Assembly (NCBI GenBank): GCA_030686995.1
Contig: CM060704.1
Coordinates: 173,473,718-173,537,717 of the forward strand
Direction: 5' to 3'
Source: Artemisia argyi
Lineage: Eukaryota > Streptophyta > Magnoliopsida > Asterales > Asteraceae
Length of the DNA: 64,000 bases
Shown: positions 31,445 through 41,646 of the stretch, in pieces
Layout of the letters: the number at the start of each line of letters is the position of its first letter
Numbering within the stretch: position 1 is the stretch's first letter
Made by a program: the position numbers and the translations under genes
The notes under the pieces: generated by a model
What the model was told of the DNA's origin: nothing
Database searches by the model: none
The model's input: the letters and a program-made list of their open reading frames with translations, nothing else

Positions 31445-33610
31445 ATAACTTTCTCTCTGGCGACAATGGAGATTTTTCTTCTAACCCTAACATCCTAAAT
31501 CGATCTCTAATCTTCCATTCTTGTTCTAATCCTTATAACAATCGTGTTTCTGACGATTAACTTGTTTAATTCAGTCTAATAACATTATTTTTATTCGGAT
31601 TCAGTCTTGATTGAACTAGGGTTTCGGTTTTCTTAGGGTTTTTGTCTAATCGCTGGTATTTATTATTAGTTGTTTAATCGACTTTCATTCCTTAATCGTA
31701 TCTAACATGGAAGTCGGTTAGTCTGGTGGGTATTTAATGCATGCCTTAACGATTGTTGAGGCTCTCGTTTAAGATTGACGTGGTTCTTAGGGTTTTATTC
31801 TTTGCGCAGAATTAGGGTTTCGTTGTTTGTTTCTTGTTTTTATTCTATTGTTATGGAGAAAGTGGGAGAGGAGCAAAATACTTTGTCACACACTATGGAT
31901 GATGATAACAGTGCTACTATTGATTTGTCAAAGGTGACCATGAGGAAACATAAGAAGTCTAAACCTAAGGATGTTACAGGTGTGGAGACGCAGCCTATAG
32001 CTGTAAATTCTTGTGATACATCTCCTCATGTTCAGGTTGAAAACATCCGTGAGTCTATCAAATGTAAACACAATACTATTGAAGGGGTGTTGGGTGTTTC
32101 GATTAAATCTGCCATTGATCTTGACTTATTCCTTAAGGGTATTGAAGCGGGTAAATATCCGATATGGCCTAATTTGGATAGTGAAACGCGTTCACAAGTG
32201 TATGAGGCTATGAGTGGTTTAATGGAGGTCTATGTACCTAGCATGACGGCTAATGCAACAAATGTGAGTGGCAAAGATACTACTACTAATGACTACGTGG
32301 AGGTTAATACAATTAATGCAACTAATTCTAGTTCTTTGGTTGCTGAGGCTGTTTGTGAAGGTGTTAATGTGTCTATTCCTCGAAGAATAGTTGAAGAGGT
32401 TAGTGCACGCCTAGAGCACACTCTTTATGGCTATTTTATTGGTAATAGAATGGCGTTTCCAGTGGTTGATTACTATGTTAAGAATAATTGGGCTAAGTAT
32501 GGTTTGAAAAAGATCATGATGAATGACAAAGGTTTTTTCTTTTTTAAATTTGATACTCAAGCTGGTTTAGAATCTGTTTTGGAAAATGGACCTTGGATGA
32601 TTCGTAAATCTCCAATCATTCTCAAGAAATGGTCTATTGGTACTAGCTTATGTAAGGAAGAGTTGACTCGCATTCCGATATGGGTTAAACTGCATGATGT
32701 GCCTCTCCAAGTCTTTGAAGATGATGGTATTAACTTGATTGCTTCATTTATTGGCAAACCTATTATGTTGGATTCGTACACAAGTTCTATGTGCAAGGAT
32801 TCTTGGGGTAGAAGCAATTTTGCTCGGTGTTTAATTGAAGTGGGTTCAGTGGATGAGCTCGTAGAAGTTATCACTATTGGTGTCCCCTCTCTTACAGGGG
32901 ATGGTTTTACTAAAAAATCTATCCGGGTTGAATATGAATGGAGGCCTCCTATGTGCACTTTATGTAAGATTTTTGGGCACATCTATGAGCATTGTACTAA
33001 AAAAGAGACTACTCCCCCTGTTGTTACTACTTCAAATGTGGTTCCTCCTGCTTATGATGGTTTCCAAAAGGTGAGTCGTAAGAAGAAAAAAGGTAAAAGC
33101 CAGTCTGGTATTGTTGGTACTTCTGTCAAACAGACTATCAGGTATGAGCCAAAGAAGACTACTAGTGAACCTATAAAGGTAGCTACTAGTAGTGTGCCTA
33201 CATCGTCATCTAAGTTGAAGTCTAAAGGTCTCTCCTCTAAGGGGGGTGAAGTGTCTACATCCAACCCTTATGATGTTCTAGCTACTGATGAAGATGGTGA
33301 AGATGATTGTTTTGATAACATGTTTGATGAATCAGCTAATTTATTCCCTAATGTTGCTTATGGTGGAAGTTCTTCTTTCACGGATGATGCTGCTGGTTAG
33401 CTTGATTTGTTTTTGTTTTGGTCTAGGTTCATTTTGTTTCTAGAGTTGTCATGAGCTTTTGGCATGTCAGAAGCTTTAGGTTAGTTGTCTATCAAGCTGT
33501 ATTTGCTTGAGGTTAATGTGGTATTCAGCCACATTCCTTTTGTACTCAAACGTTTTGGTCTTAATATATTTACCAGGGTGCAGGATTACTCCCCTTTACC
33601 CAAAAAAAAA
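31445..33610 (+). mobile_element. LINE with ORF1 only, complete target-site duplication
   Basis: A 2.17-kb retroposon flanked by TTGCTTTGTATT at 31433-31444 and 33612-33623 (12/12). It has a leader of about 400 bp, one long ORF encoding a LINE ORF1 protein, a 3' UTR of about 200 bp and a short poly(A) tail ending at 33610. The endonuclease/RT ORF2 is entirely absent. The same GTTGCTTTGTATT target occurs without this insertion in the paralogous array unit at about 55010. It is either an internally deleted L1 or an ORF1-only family moved in trans. Confidence 0.85.
31853..33400 (+). CDS. LINE ORF1 protein (DUF4283 / zinc-knuckle type)
   Basis: This RNA-binding Gag-like protein is encoded by the ORF1-only LINE. 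The frame is open from an ATG at 31775, but I choose the ATG at 31853 (MEKVGEEQNTLSHTMDDDN), since the earlier 26 residues look like translated leader; that gives 515 residues. A DUF4283 domain spans about the middle (LYGYFIGNRMAFPVVDYYVK, then FFFFKFDTQAGLESVLENGP). It is followed by ELTRIPIWVKLHDVPL and a degenerate zinc knuckle at YEWRPPMCTLCKIFGHIYEH, C (CX2CX4HX4C spacing). The C-terminus is Lys/Ser-rich, then acidic. No stop or frameshift interrupts it, unlike every other LINE piece here. Confidence 0.88.
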   Translation: MEKVGEEQNTLSHTMDDDNSATIDLSKVTMRKHKKSKPKDVTGVETQPIAVNSCDTSPHVQVENIRESIKCKHNTIEGVLGVSIKSAIDLDLFLKGIEAGKYPIWPNLDSETRSQVYEAMSGLMEVYVPSMTANATNVSGKDTTTNDYVEVNTINATNSSSLVAEAVCEGVNVSIPRRIVEEVSARLEHTLYGYFIGNRMAFPVVDYYVKNNWAKYGLKKIMMNDKGFFFFKFDTQAGLESVLENGPWMIRKSPIILKKWSIGTSLCKEELTRIPIWVKLHDVPLQVFEDDGINLIASFIGKPIMLDSYTSSMCKDSWGRSNFARCLIEVGSVDELVEVITIGVPSLTGDGFTKKSIRVEYEWRPPMCTLCKIFGHIYEHCTKKETTPPVVTTSNVVPPAYDGFQKVSRKKKKGKSQSGIVGTSVKQTIRYEPKKTTSEPIKVATSSVPTSSSKLKSKGLSSKGGEVSTSNPYDVLATDEDGEDDCFDNMFDESANLFPNVAYGGSSSFTDDAAG

Positions 33611-34530
33611 TTTGCTTTGTATTTTTTTTCTAAAAAGCACAAATAAGGTCATCCGATAAGACACAATGTTAAGTAGGTCACTTAAGTTAAACTTACATCA
33701 TTATGATGATGTATCGTATGATTGAGTATAAATGTAATCTCATTATATACTATGCCAATTGCCAAGTGTCTATATATCTCTTGTTCAATAACTAATAGAA
33801 TGGGATTGATGTCGACTCATAGTAGGCCGACATCATTATGTTTCGACTTTAGATTATTAAACGTGGACTAAAACCACATATATTATCAAGCTTAGATAAT
33901 GTATAAAATTGTGTTATTTTTTTTTTCTCTTCATACAAAAGGTGAGAGTTAAATGTCAAAGAATTGAGGTTTGTTTATGAATTTGATCATTCTCACCTAA
34001 AACACATTTTTTTAATGGTTTCAATTTTAACAATGTTTTCAAAATTGGGATCTTACTCGTGATCATTTTCATTTTTGCAAGATCGAAATTGTGAGATTAA
34101 ATCAGGATTTAAGATCCTAATATAATGTCATTTTCTTAATAAACTTTTTAATATTATACAAATCTACAAATTAGTATATATTATAATTTATAAACACACA
34201 ATTATAAAATGTTTCATGATTAGCTTGTTATTTGAGAAAAATAAAATAAAATCATATCAGATCTTAAGATCCGGTCAAAATCAAGATTCTGCAAGATCTT
34301 AAGCTTGCAAATCTTACTTAGGTTCGGAATCGTTTTTCCTACGTAGTATTGTAAGCTTGCAAATCTTACTTAAATTCGAAATCGTTTTTACTGTGTAGTA
34401 TTGTAGGATCCCAAAATGAAAATCGATATCTTAATTTACAGTTGCCATTTTTTACACATGCATGTTCATTAAGCATTGGCAAATCAACTTTTAACTTTCA
34501 TTATTAGATACAAGTTAATAGATAGTAAAC

Positions 34531-34612
34531 AAAACACTTTCTTAAAATATTGATACTTTTAGTTTAATTAAAAAAATAAACAAAAAATATCAATAAAAAA
34601 GGAAAGTGTTTT
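34531..34612 (-). repeat. AT-rich stem-loop, array unit II
   Basis: AAAACACTTTC (34531-34541) pairs with GAAAGTGTTTT (34602-34612), with an inner TATTGATA/TATCAATA pairing. It lies about 100-180 bp downstream (minus) of the TATA box. Confidence 0.75.
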
Positions 34613-34710
34613 ATAAAATATTTTAACTAGTATTTAACATCAAAATATACCATATTCGTATTTCGGATGGTGTCAAAAAGGCGTACGCCTTTCATTTGTT
34701 GGGCCTCTCA

Positions 34711-34760
34711 TTTTATAACGCCTCCATCCTTTCCAAATTTGGTTATGAGACGATGTGGGA
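34711..34760 (-). promoter_or_regulatory. USE plus TATA, snRNA-type promoter, unit II
   Basis: The minus strand reads TCCCACATCG, a perfect USE core, at 34760-34751. After exactly 33 bp comes TATAAAA (34717-34711). Confidence 0.6.
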
Positions 34761-34830
34761 TGAAAATCATTATTCACAATATAATATATTCTATTGAAGA
34801 AAAAGAAACCAAAATTGTTCCAAGTAGACA

Positions 34831-34879
34831 CACGTAAAGTTTTTTATATAATTTTTTTGTGCAACATTCACAAAATTCA

Positions 34880-34920
<41 letters not shown>

Positions 34921-35129
34921 ACTCGCTAACATGTTAGTAGGTGATTAATGCATTTTCTGGCAATTTCTTTCTCATTTTCTTTATTAAACCAATCACCCGC
35001 TAACACGCCAACAAGTGAATTTTGTGATTGGTTTTAACATTTCTAAGATTTTTTTTACCCATCTTTTCCGAAAATTTATAGCTATAAGGTATTTTATCCA
35101 TATATTATGATTGTAACTTAACTAGGTTT
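34831..35129. other. unassigned; poly(A) 34879-34917
   Basis: AT-rich stretch with one long A tract followed by CCACTCGCTAACATGTTAG; a similar CACTAATGCTAACACG-like phrase occurs 80 bp later. No gene is seen. Confidence 0.4.
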
Positions 35130-35390
35130 AAGTGATTGTAACTTAAAAAGAAGGATATTCTTGAAGGTATTTGTTATGTTGCTTGGTGGTTCATTTGGAA
35201 ATTCATAAACGAGTTCCTGTTTAAATCGGTGCAGCCGAAAAGAGAGCTTATTTTCAATAACATTGTTCAAACGTCTTTTCTTTGGATTTCAAATCGTTGT
35301 AACTCAAATATTGATTGGGTCTCTTGGTTAAAGAACCCTAATCTTATCTCCTTGTAATTTCTAGTATCTTGCTAGCTTTTTAATATCAAT
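35130..35390 (+). mobile_element. L1 LINE tail, interrupted by gypsy element 2
   Basis: The plus strand encodes EGICYVAWWFIWKFINEFLF and, further on, KRELIFNNIVQTSFLWISNR and VSWLKNPNLISL followed by a stop. This is the C-terminus of plant L1 ORF2. The 3' UTR runs to 35390 and resumes at 45895 with TCAATCGCCGTTC and a poly(A) run (to 45917). The gypsy element therefore inserted into an existing LINE remnant. It is 5'-truncated and inactive. Confidence 0.82.
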
Positions 35391-38300
35391 TGTAACACCC
35401 CCATTTTTAAAGTTTGTCGCAGCGGAAAATTTATTTGGGTGTTACGGTGAGGATCGAAGTTTTAACCAATACAACGGTTTAAAAGAAAACATTTTGAAAG
35501 TCATTTGTCATTTAAATAATAATTTTGATAAAAGATGAATCATTTGATTTAAAATCTTATGAAAAGATATAAAGACTTGTAAAAATGACAAATTTGATTT
35601 TTACACCATTTTAATTTATCAGAGTAATAAATGCCCACTCCGTGTCTTGTCCTGCTCCGTTAAATTACCTGAGATACATATGCTTAAAAGTGTCAACACA
35701 AAGGTTGGTGAGTTCATAGAGTTTTAGGAAAAACCCTTTATTTTGTTAGATTTCAGGAATATTTGGTATTAATAAAATACAAACAGTAACGAAACAAGTA
35801 TCGAATATATTCACAAATAAATCATATAAATATTCAATCACATTCCATAAAGAATCAATAATCTTAACATGAGCTGGAAACTCATGATACTAAATAAATC
35901 AGATATACAATTCACGTATGGTCAAACCTATACAGCTGTATCTAAATATATGTTGAATACATATATATACTATTCCTTTATAGATATTGCACCAAGCCTT
36001 ATGACACGCAAGACGTTAACAGAAGGGGTGTTCTATCAAATCAATGACAGATTTTGCCCTCTATTCGTAGGTGATTTGCCAATTCCTACTTGTCTCAAAT
36101 ATAGTGTATCACGACTAATACGACTAACCACATGCATAATGGTATTCCGTCAAGTATTAGTGGGATCGGAGGTCAATCCAAACAGGTTTCGAATCTGTTC
36201 ACTATATTCGCGCTCACGTTACGGTGATTAATGGCTCATGATTGAGGGACTATATGGCGATAAGCTAACTTAGGCAATATCAAGGACTTATGGGCTTATT
36301 TAGCATAACATCATGAAATCAAGTATCGCATCACAGAGATCAATTTGAAAACAGTATCGTTTGAGTATCAAAAATTCAGTTTGAAAATATCATCGTTTGA
36401 GTATCAGAAATTCAGTTTGAAAATATCATCTTTTGAGTATCCGAAATTCAGTTTGAAAATATCATCTTTTGAGTATCAGAAATTCAGTTTGAAAATATCA
36501 TCATTTGAGTATCAGAAATTCAATTTGAAAATAGTATCGTTTGAGTATCAGAAATTCAATTTGAATATTTCGCCAGTAACACATTTATATCACATATCAC
36601 AATATCGAATCGAGAACATCTTCATATGAATAATAATATTTCAGTCAAATAATTCATCAATAAATATATATTTCACATACCACAATAATCACATGGGAAA
36701 CATTAACATATTATAATTCACAAATTATATTATTTTAATATCAATTAGGAAATTGATTTGAATCATGTATTTTATTTTATTTCATATACTTATCAAATTA
36801 TCAAAGTATATGTAAGCATGTATCTCCCCCAATGAGTTAAAAACAATTATTTGAAATGGGGCTATGACTCACCTGGATTGATTTGGAAATGATTAAAAGT
36901 AAAGTAGAACGAGATTTTATGGGAACGATTATAGAAACGTCTTTGATACGGAACATGATAAATAAATTTATCAGAGAATATAACCAAATACTATTTGGTA
37001 AATATGAACGAATAACGAATAAGATTTATTCGTTATGACGAATAGATGATGTGCAGTGAAATATTATGTCATGCATGATATGATAAAATACTTAATTTAG
37101 TTTTACCTTTTTAATCGTAAGTAAAAATATTAACTTTTTAAATATCGTTATATATATTATTAACGTAAAAATAAATAATATATATATAAAACATAATAAA
37201 ATGCATATGACGTGATGGTTGCCGTAAAATAGAAAATAAAATAAGAATATCAAATAGATTATGTGTAGTCCTTGTCCTTTTCCAATATTACACTTTTTAT
37301 ACTAACGGCGTTAGCGTCACACCGTTAGTCCTTTTTATATATAATTTACAATTATAGTCCACTGCATGTCCAATATTACAATCTAAGCTTGGAAATTAAT
37401 AATAAATCATTTTCTACCTTAATAATTCTGTTTTTACAGTTTTAGTCCTTCTAGGTGTCGTCGCGTTACATTTTTAGTCCGAAATTACAAAAATTATGGG
37501 AAAAATTATATTAAAATTTCTGGAGCTTATTGAAGCTTATTAAAACTTATTTCAACCGCTTATTTACAAAAATAGCTTATTTTTCAATAAATGGGCTTTA
37601 ACGAGCTAATTTAAAGGCCCGTTAACGTTTTAAAATCCGTGAGCGTTGAGACAAGTTGGGCTTATCCCTAGACTCATTTTTAATGTTATAAAATCATATC
37701 AAAATAGCTTTTTGGTCCAGCTTATACGGAGAGCTTATTTTCAGCTTATTGGGCTTTTCAGTCCATTAAGCTTTTATAAATAGTTTTTGAAAATGAGTTT
37801 TTGTTGTTTACTTTGGCCAATTTAAAGGGTCTAAACGAGCTTATTATTACAAAGTATAAACACGAAACTTGTAGCTTGTAGCAAGGAGAAATAGGTTGTG
37901 TAAAATATTGGGTGGTTCTTAAGTCGGATTGAGTTTTAAAAGGTCATTTTGTTCGCGATCTGGATCTATTTTCTGGGTAAAAAGACTTGGAAAATTTCTA
38001 AGTGTTTTTGGTATATACGAGTTTTGCAATTTACTTTGGTCGATTTAGAGTGTCGAGACGTGGTTATTTTTACATGTTATTTATACGAAAGTTGTAGCTA
38101 GCCATGGTGTCTATTAGATGGTGTAAAAACATGACATGCTTGTTACGCTAAATTGTGAGATAAAAGGCGGTTTTATAAGAGACTTGGGACGTATTTTTAT
38201 TATTAAAAGACTTAGTTAATTTTCATGGTTTTGCAACATTTTTATACATTTGATATATGGTCAAAATAAGTTTGTATGATGCATGTAACGTAAAAATAAA

Positions 38301-39536
38301 CGTGAAACAAGTGTGCTACGTGACTCCTAGGCCTTCCAAGATAGAGGCTAGTCACGTTTGTGTTGCTAAAAATTATATACGTACATAAAATTTATATATG
38401 AAACTATATATGATCGAACAAAAATTAATATGATGCATGACCAATATTTAACGTGTAACATGGATTGAGAAAGGATGGAAACTACTTACAAACACCTTAG
38501 AGGTGATAGAGAGGTCGAGTGAAATAGAATGGAACACAAGAATTTATCACGTTCGAAATATAACCCAAACGTTACATATATAATTCAAACCCGATATTCC
38601 CTTTCTTGCTTCCGACAAATTTAACAGTCGACCTTTGTTCTTGTAAGAGTATTTTGAAGGATGAAATATCTATGTGAAAGAATATGAGAAGAGTAAATGA
38701 ACGGTGCATGCATGTACGTATATATGTATCAATTGGAATGAATTGAATGGTTCTAAATTCATCCAAAGAAACACTTGTACAATGCATGTCAGGGATATTT
38801 GAATGATAGGACGAATTTTATTGTTAAAATAGAAGATGTGAGTGCACAATTTGAGGAGAATGTCTTGGTGATTCACACTAGATGTCGACCAACATTTACA
38901 TGTATATACGATTTACAAAATCGTTTACCACTTGTATATACTTGATCATCTTCGACATTTGAGCATAGAATCATCTCGGAAATATTATTAGGAACAATTA
39001 GAAACAAACGGGAATCAAAACGGTTAAGTTTTGAATAATATATGAATCGATTGACATGAATATTCGTCAAACACTTTGCCATTTAAAAACGTATCAAATG
39101 TCGTCCAATAAACTTGGGATTTGACACACTAATATTTGGCTAGGTGGTGAACGAGATGGTGCAAAAATATATATGTGTCGTGTGTACGAATTTAGAATAA
39201 ACGAGGCGTTTTGAAGCTTGTTTGATCGATTTTTATGAAATATTAATAAGGAAAAATGGGTTTTATGTTTGGGCCGGTTGGGCTTATGAAGATTAAGGGT
39301 CCGTTTGATTTTGTAATTATTTTTATTAATTAAGATTTGTGAATTATTAATATTTTGTTAATTGTGTCGAGAACTTGTTTTGTCGTTTGGTGAATTTTGC
39401 AATATCGTAATAGTGACCATTTTAATATACAAAGAAAATTTTAAATTTCCCCGTAAAAATGGTGATTACAATAATGACAGAGATTATTTAGTTAATTAAC
39501 CGAAGTTAATTATACGAATTTTTGCGAGGTTTTACA
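35391..39536 (-). repeat. gypsy element 2, 3' LTR (left copy)
   Basis: 4146 bp. It contains six copies of a 36-bp minisatellite (36345-36560). Several ORFs of 60-120 codons recur in both LTRs (for example 35869-36231) but show no protein family, and I do not call them genes. Confidence 0.92.
36345..36560 (+). repeat. 36-bp minisatellite, 6 copies (left LTR)
   Basis: The unit is TTTGAGTATCAGAAATTCA plus GTTTGAAAATATCATCG. It happens to be an open frame (SSFEYQKFSLKI repeated). The right LTR carries eight copies. Confidence 0.92.
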
Positions 39537-39814
39537 GTACTCACATGTCATTCTGAATTTCGTCCCGAAATTCAAATTTAATGTGATTACTTGAGTAAAG
39601 AATTTTTGAACAGAGGTTGTCGAGAGATTTTTATTCCTAAAATACGTGACTCATTTAGATTTACCTGTACTAGACAAGACAAAATAACTGATGTATTTAA
39701 GAGATGTGAATATTGAGAAGAGTGATCACGAATAGTAGAATAACGGCTAGTGAACAGTAATTACTAACCGTCATGTCTATCGGAATAAAATAAAGGAAAA
39801 CATTTCCAAACCCT

Positions 39815-39822
39815 TATAAATA
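39815..39822 (+). promoter_or_regulatory. TATA box for the antisense ORF
   Basis: TATAAATA on the plus strand, 44 bp before the ATG at 39866, with a CACACACACACA stretch between them as a plausible start region. It would drive transcription opposite to the retrotransposon. Confidence 0.5.
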
Positions 39823-39865
39823 CCACTGGTATACTTGGGTTTTTCACACACACACAAAACACTCA

Positions 39866-40208
39866 ATGCCTTGCAGACTTCCACATACCCCTGAACAATT
39901 TCGATTGTTCATCAAGGCAGAAACTGAAAATAGCGATGTGGATCGCCAAAATTCTATTGTGGAAGCCATTAATCAATATGAGATGGCAAGACAATTGTAT
40001 CAAGAACTTAGAGGACGCTATGTGAGATGCACAGGTATATCGGCGGAGAGGAGGCAGGTGATTGATAAATTTTTGGTTCAGGAGTGCCGCAAGCACGCTG
40101 CTGTTATTGAATCGTTGCGGGCTTGTGTCGATCAGACCCAGGCCCAGATCTCCAATAAAATTCGTTGGAGTTTTGAAGAAAATTTTGGTGTTGTAAGGGT
40201 TGAACATC

Positions 40209-40249
<41 letters not shown>

Positions 40250-40471
40250 AATCCACCACCACCACAACACCCCCATTATGGTGCATCAAGTTCATCCGCA
40301 CCAAGAGTTGTTGAACAACAACAACAATTGCCTCATCTGGATCACTTCCAGTTTAGCTTTGAGGAAAATGTGAATGTTGGTGATGGTGATTGGACTTCTG
40401 ACATGGAGCGGGAGCTGAGCAGGTGGGAGGCTCAGATAGAGGAAGAGAGGTTGGCGAATCTTGATCCTTAA
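39866..40471 (+). CDS. antisense ORF in gypsy element 2, polyglutamine protein of unknown function
   Basis: An intact 201-codon ORF runs opposite to the element, 330 bp from its 3' LTR. The N-terminal 115 residues are charged and look helical (PEQFRLFIKAETENSDVDRQ, then NQYEMARQLYQELRGRYVRC). A tract of CAA codons (40207-40248) then gives about 14 Gln, followed by PPPP and Ser-rich sequence. The C-terminus has two similar FEEN motifs (WSFEENFGV, FSFEENVNV) and an acidic DGDWTSDMERELSRWEAQIE. I recognise no family. Antisense ORFs between pol and the 3' LTR are known in some gypsy lineages (Tat group); whether this is related is open. The TATA box upstream and the uninterrupted frame support real expression. 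Confidence 0.6.
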
Positions 40472-41628
40472 GATGATGGTTGTGACTCCAACAACTTTCA
40501 GATTTGGGATTATCCAGCCTATTTTTGAAGTTTAGGTTTATGTTTGTTAGGTGTTTTTAATTCAGTATTGTTTGTAATGTTAAGTATATTTTAATAATAT
40601 TATGTTTGAATGTTTGCGTTGTGAACACAATTTGGAAGAAAACTTATTAGATGTCACTTTTAGGTATTTATCATGAATTATAAAAATCTGTGCGGGTAAC
40701 CTACCCGTTAAACAAAGAGCTTTGTTAATACAGATTTTTACAAAGAAAATTTTGGATAAGAACGTAGAGTAGAATTGCCGAATTTTCAGCCTTTGGGAAT
40801 GATGAAAGTCATTTTGTCTTTGGGTAGTGAATAGGGAATGTCTATGGGTAGGATAGTAGTCTATGGCTACTACCTTACATATCCCACCTTTTCCTCTTCA
40901 CCACTCATATTTCTTTCATCCAAAGATTTTAAAATGTCATACACCCATACCGTTCCCATGTATGTTGTTGAAGACATTTTCTTAACTTACATCCCAAAGG
41001 AAGATTTTGAGTTTTTAATGAAATTTAGTGGTTCTTGGTTTCATATGCTTGTTATTTCAGATATAATTAAACCTATTTATCTGTATTTCGTTATTCACAT
41101 AGAGAAGCGTCTCAAACTATGTAACTAAGGAAATATAGACTCATGGTTTAATGATGTAAAATTTCTTGATTTGAATAAAAGGGCGTCCCAATCCGTTCAA
41201 ATTAAGACATTGTAAATCATATTAAGATTCTGACTTAACATCCATACTAATCGACAAGGTAATTTATGCGCGGATTTTTGTTATTTGTACGTAAGGATCT
41301 TCATTATTTGGAGAATTTTTATTTATAGATGAGGTATTAATATTATGGATATTTGTTTTGACATTCACGGGCGTTCCTGAAGACAAGCTACAGTAGTAAC
41401 CGAGAATAATATTTTATGAGTATTTTGTATTGTTAAAGATATAACAGTACAGATGAAATAACAATTGTATATGAGTAACTATTAAGCATGTAAGGTAATC
41501 TCAACAATTAAATTATGGAGCACGGCAGTCTGCAGACACGGAGGGCATAAAATATTATGGTGTAAAATCATTATTTTGAAAATGAAGTTATAGTTTTAAT
41601 GTTTAAAAACATTTAATTCTCTATAACT
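40472..41628. other. gypsy element 2 internal DNA; possible F-box-like remnant
   Basis: No gag or pol motif is found. A plus-strand frame at 40838-41128 contains VPMYVVEDIFLTYIPKEDFE and then FSGSWFHML, which loosely fits the F-box pattern (P.EVVE.I...LP...L..F..V.K.W). At 40688-40740 a GGGTAACCTACCC palindrome occurs. 41500-41630 matches the leader of gypsy element 1 next to its PBS. Confidence 0.35.
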
Positions 41629-41631
41629 GTA

Positions 41632-41643
41632 TCTCTGATGCCA
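41632..41643 (-). other. primer binding site, gypsy element 2
   Basis: The minus strand reads TGGCATCAGAGA, three bases from the LTR at 41647. It differs by one base from the TGGTATCAGAGA of element 1. Confidence 0.85.
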
Positions 41644-41646
41644 ATC

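Larger units (their letters stand above)
33640..34830 (-). repeat. tandem array unit II
   Basis: It contains the GATGTCGACTCATAGTAGG block (33800-34010), a stem-loop (34531-34612), the USE/TATA pair (34711-34760) and a short upstream segment. It directly follows the ORF1-only LINE. The left stretch (33690-33780) matches 57680-57780 and 55800-55850. Confidence 0.72.

Noticed and set aside
35869..36231. 120-codon ORF, repeated at 42125-42487
   Set aside because: It lies in both LTRs of gypsy element 2, has no recognisable motif, and the related LTR at 3300-3700 does not keep the frame. It is chance coding in a repeat.
36345..36629. ORF made of SSFEYQKFSLKI repeats (and its longer twin at 42601-42957)
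   Set aside because: It is the open frame of a 36-bp minisatellite in the LTR; a repeat length divisible by three stays open automatically.
38572..39082. Minus-strand ORFs in the LTR (38572-38787, 38670-38876, 38873-39082 and their copies at 44930-45440)
   Set aside because: They overlap in different frames, have no domain, and are present only because the LTR is duplicated.
40104..40304. Poly-Val and poly-Leu ORFs on the minus strand (40104-40304, 39863-40276)
   Set aside because: They are antisense readings of the CAA repeat in the polyglutamine ORF.
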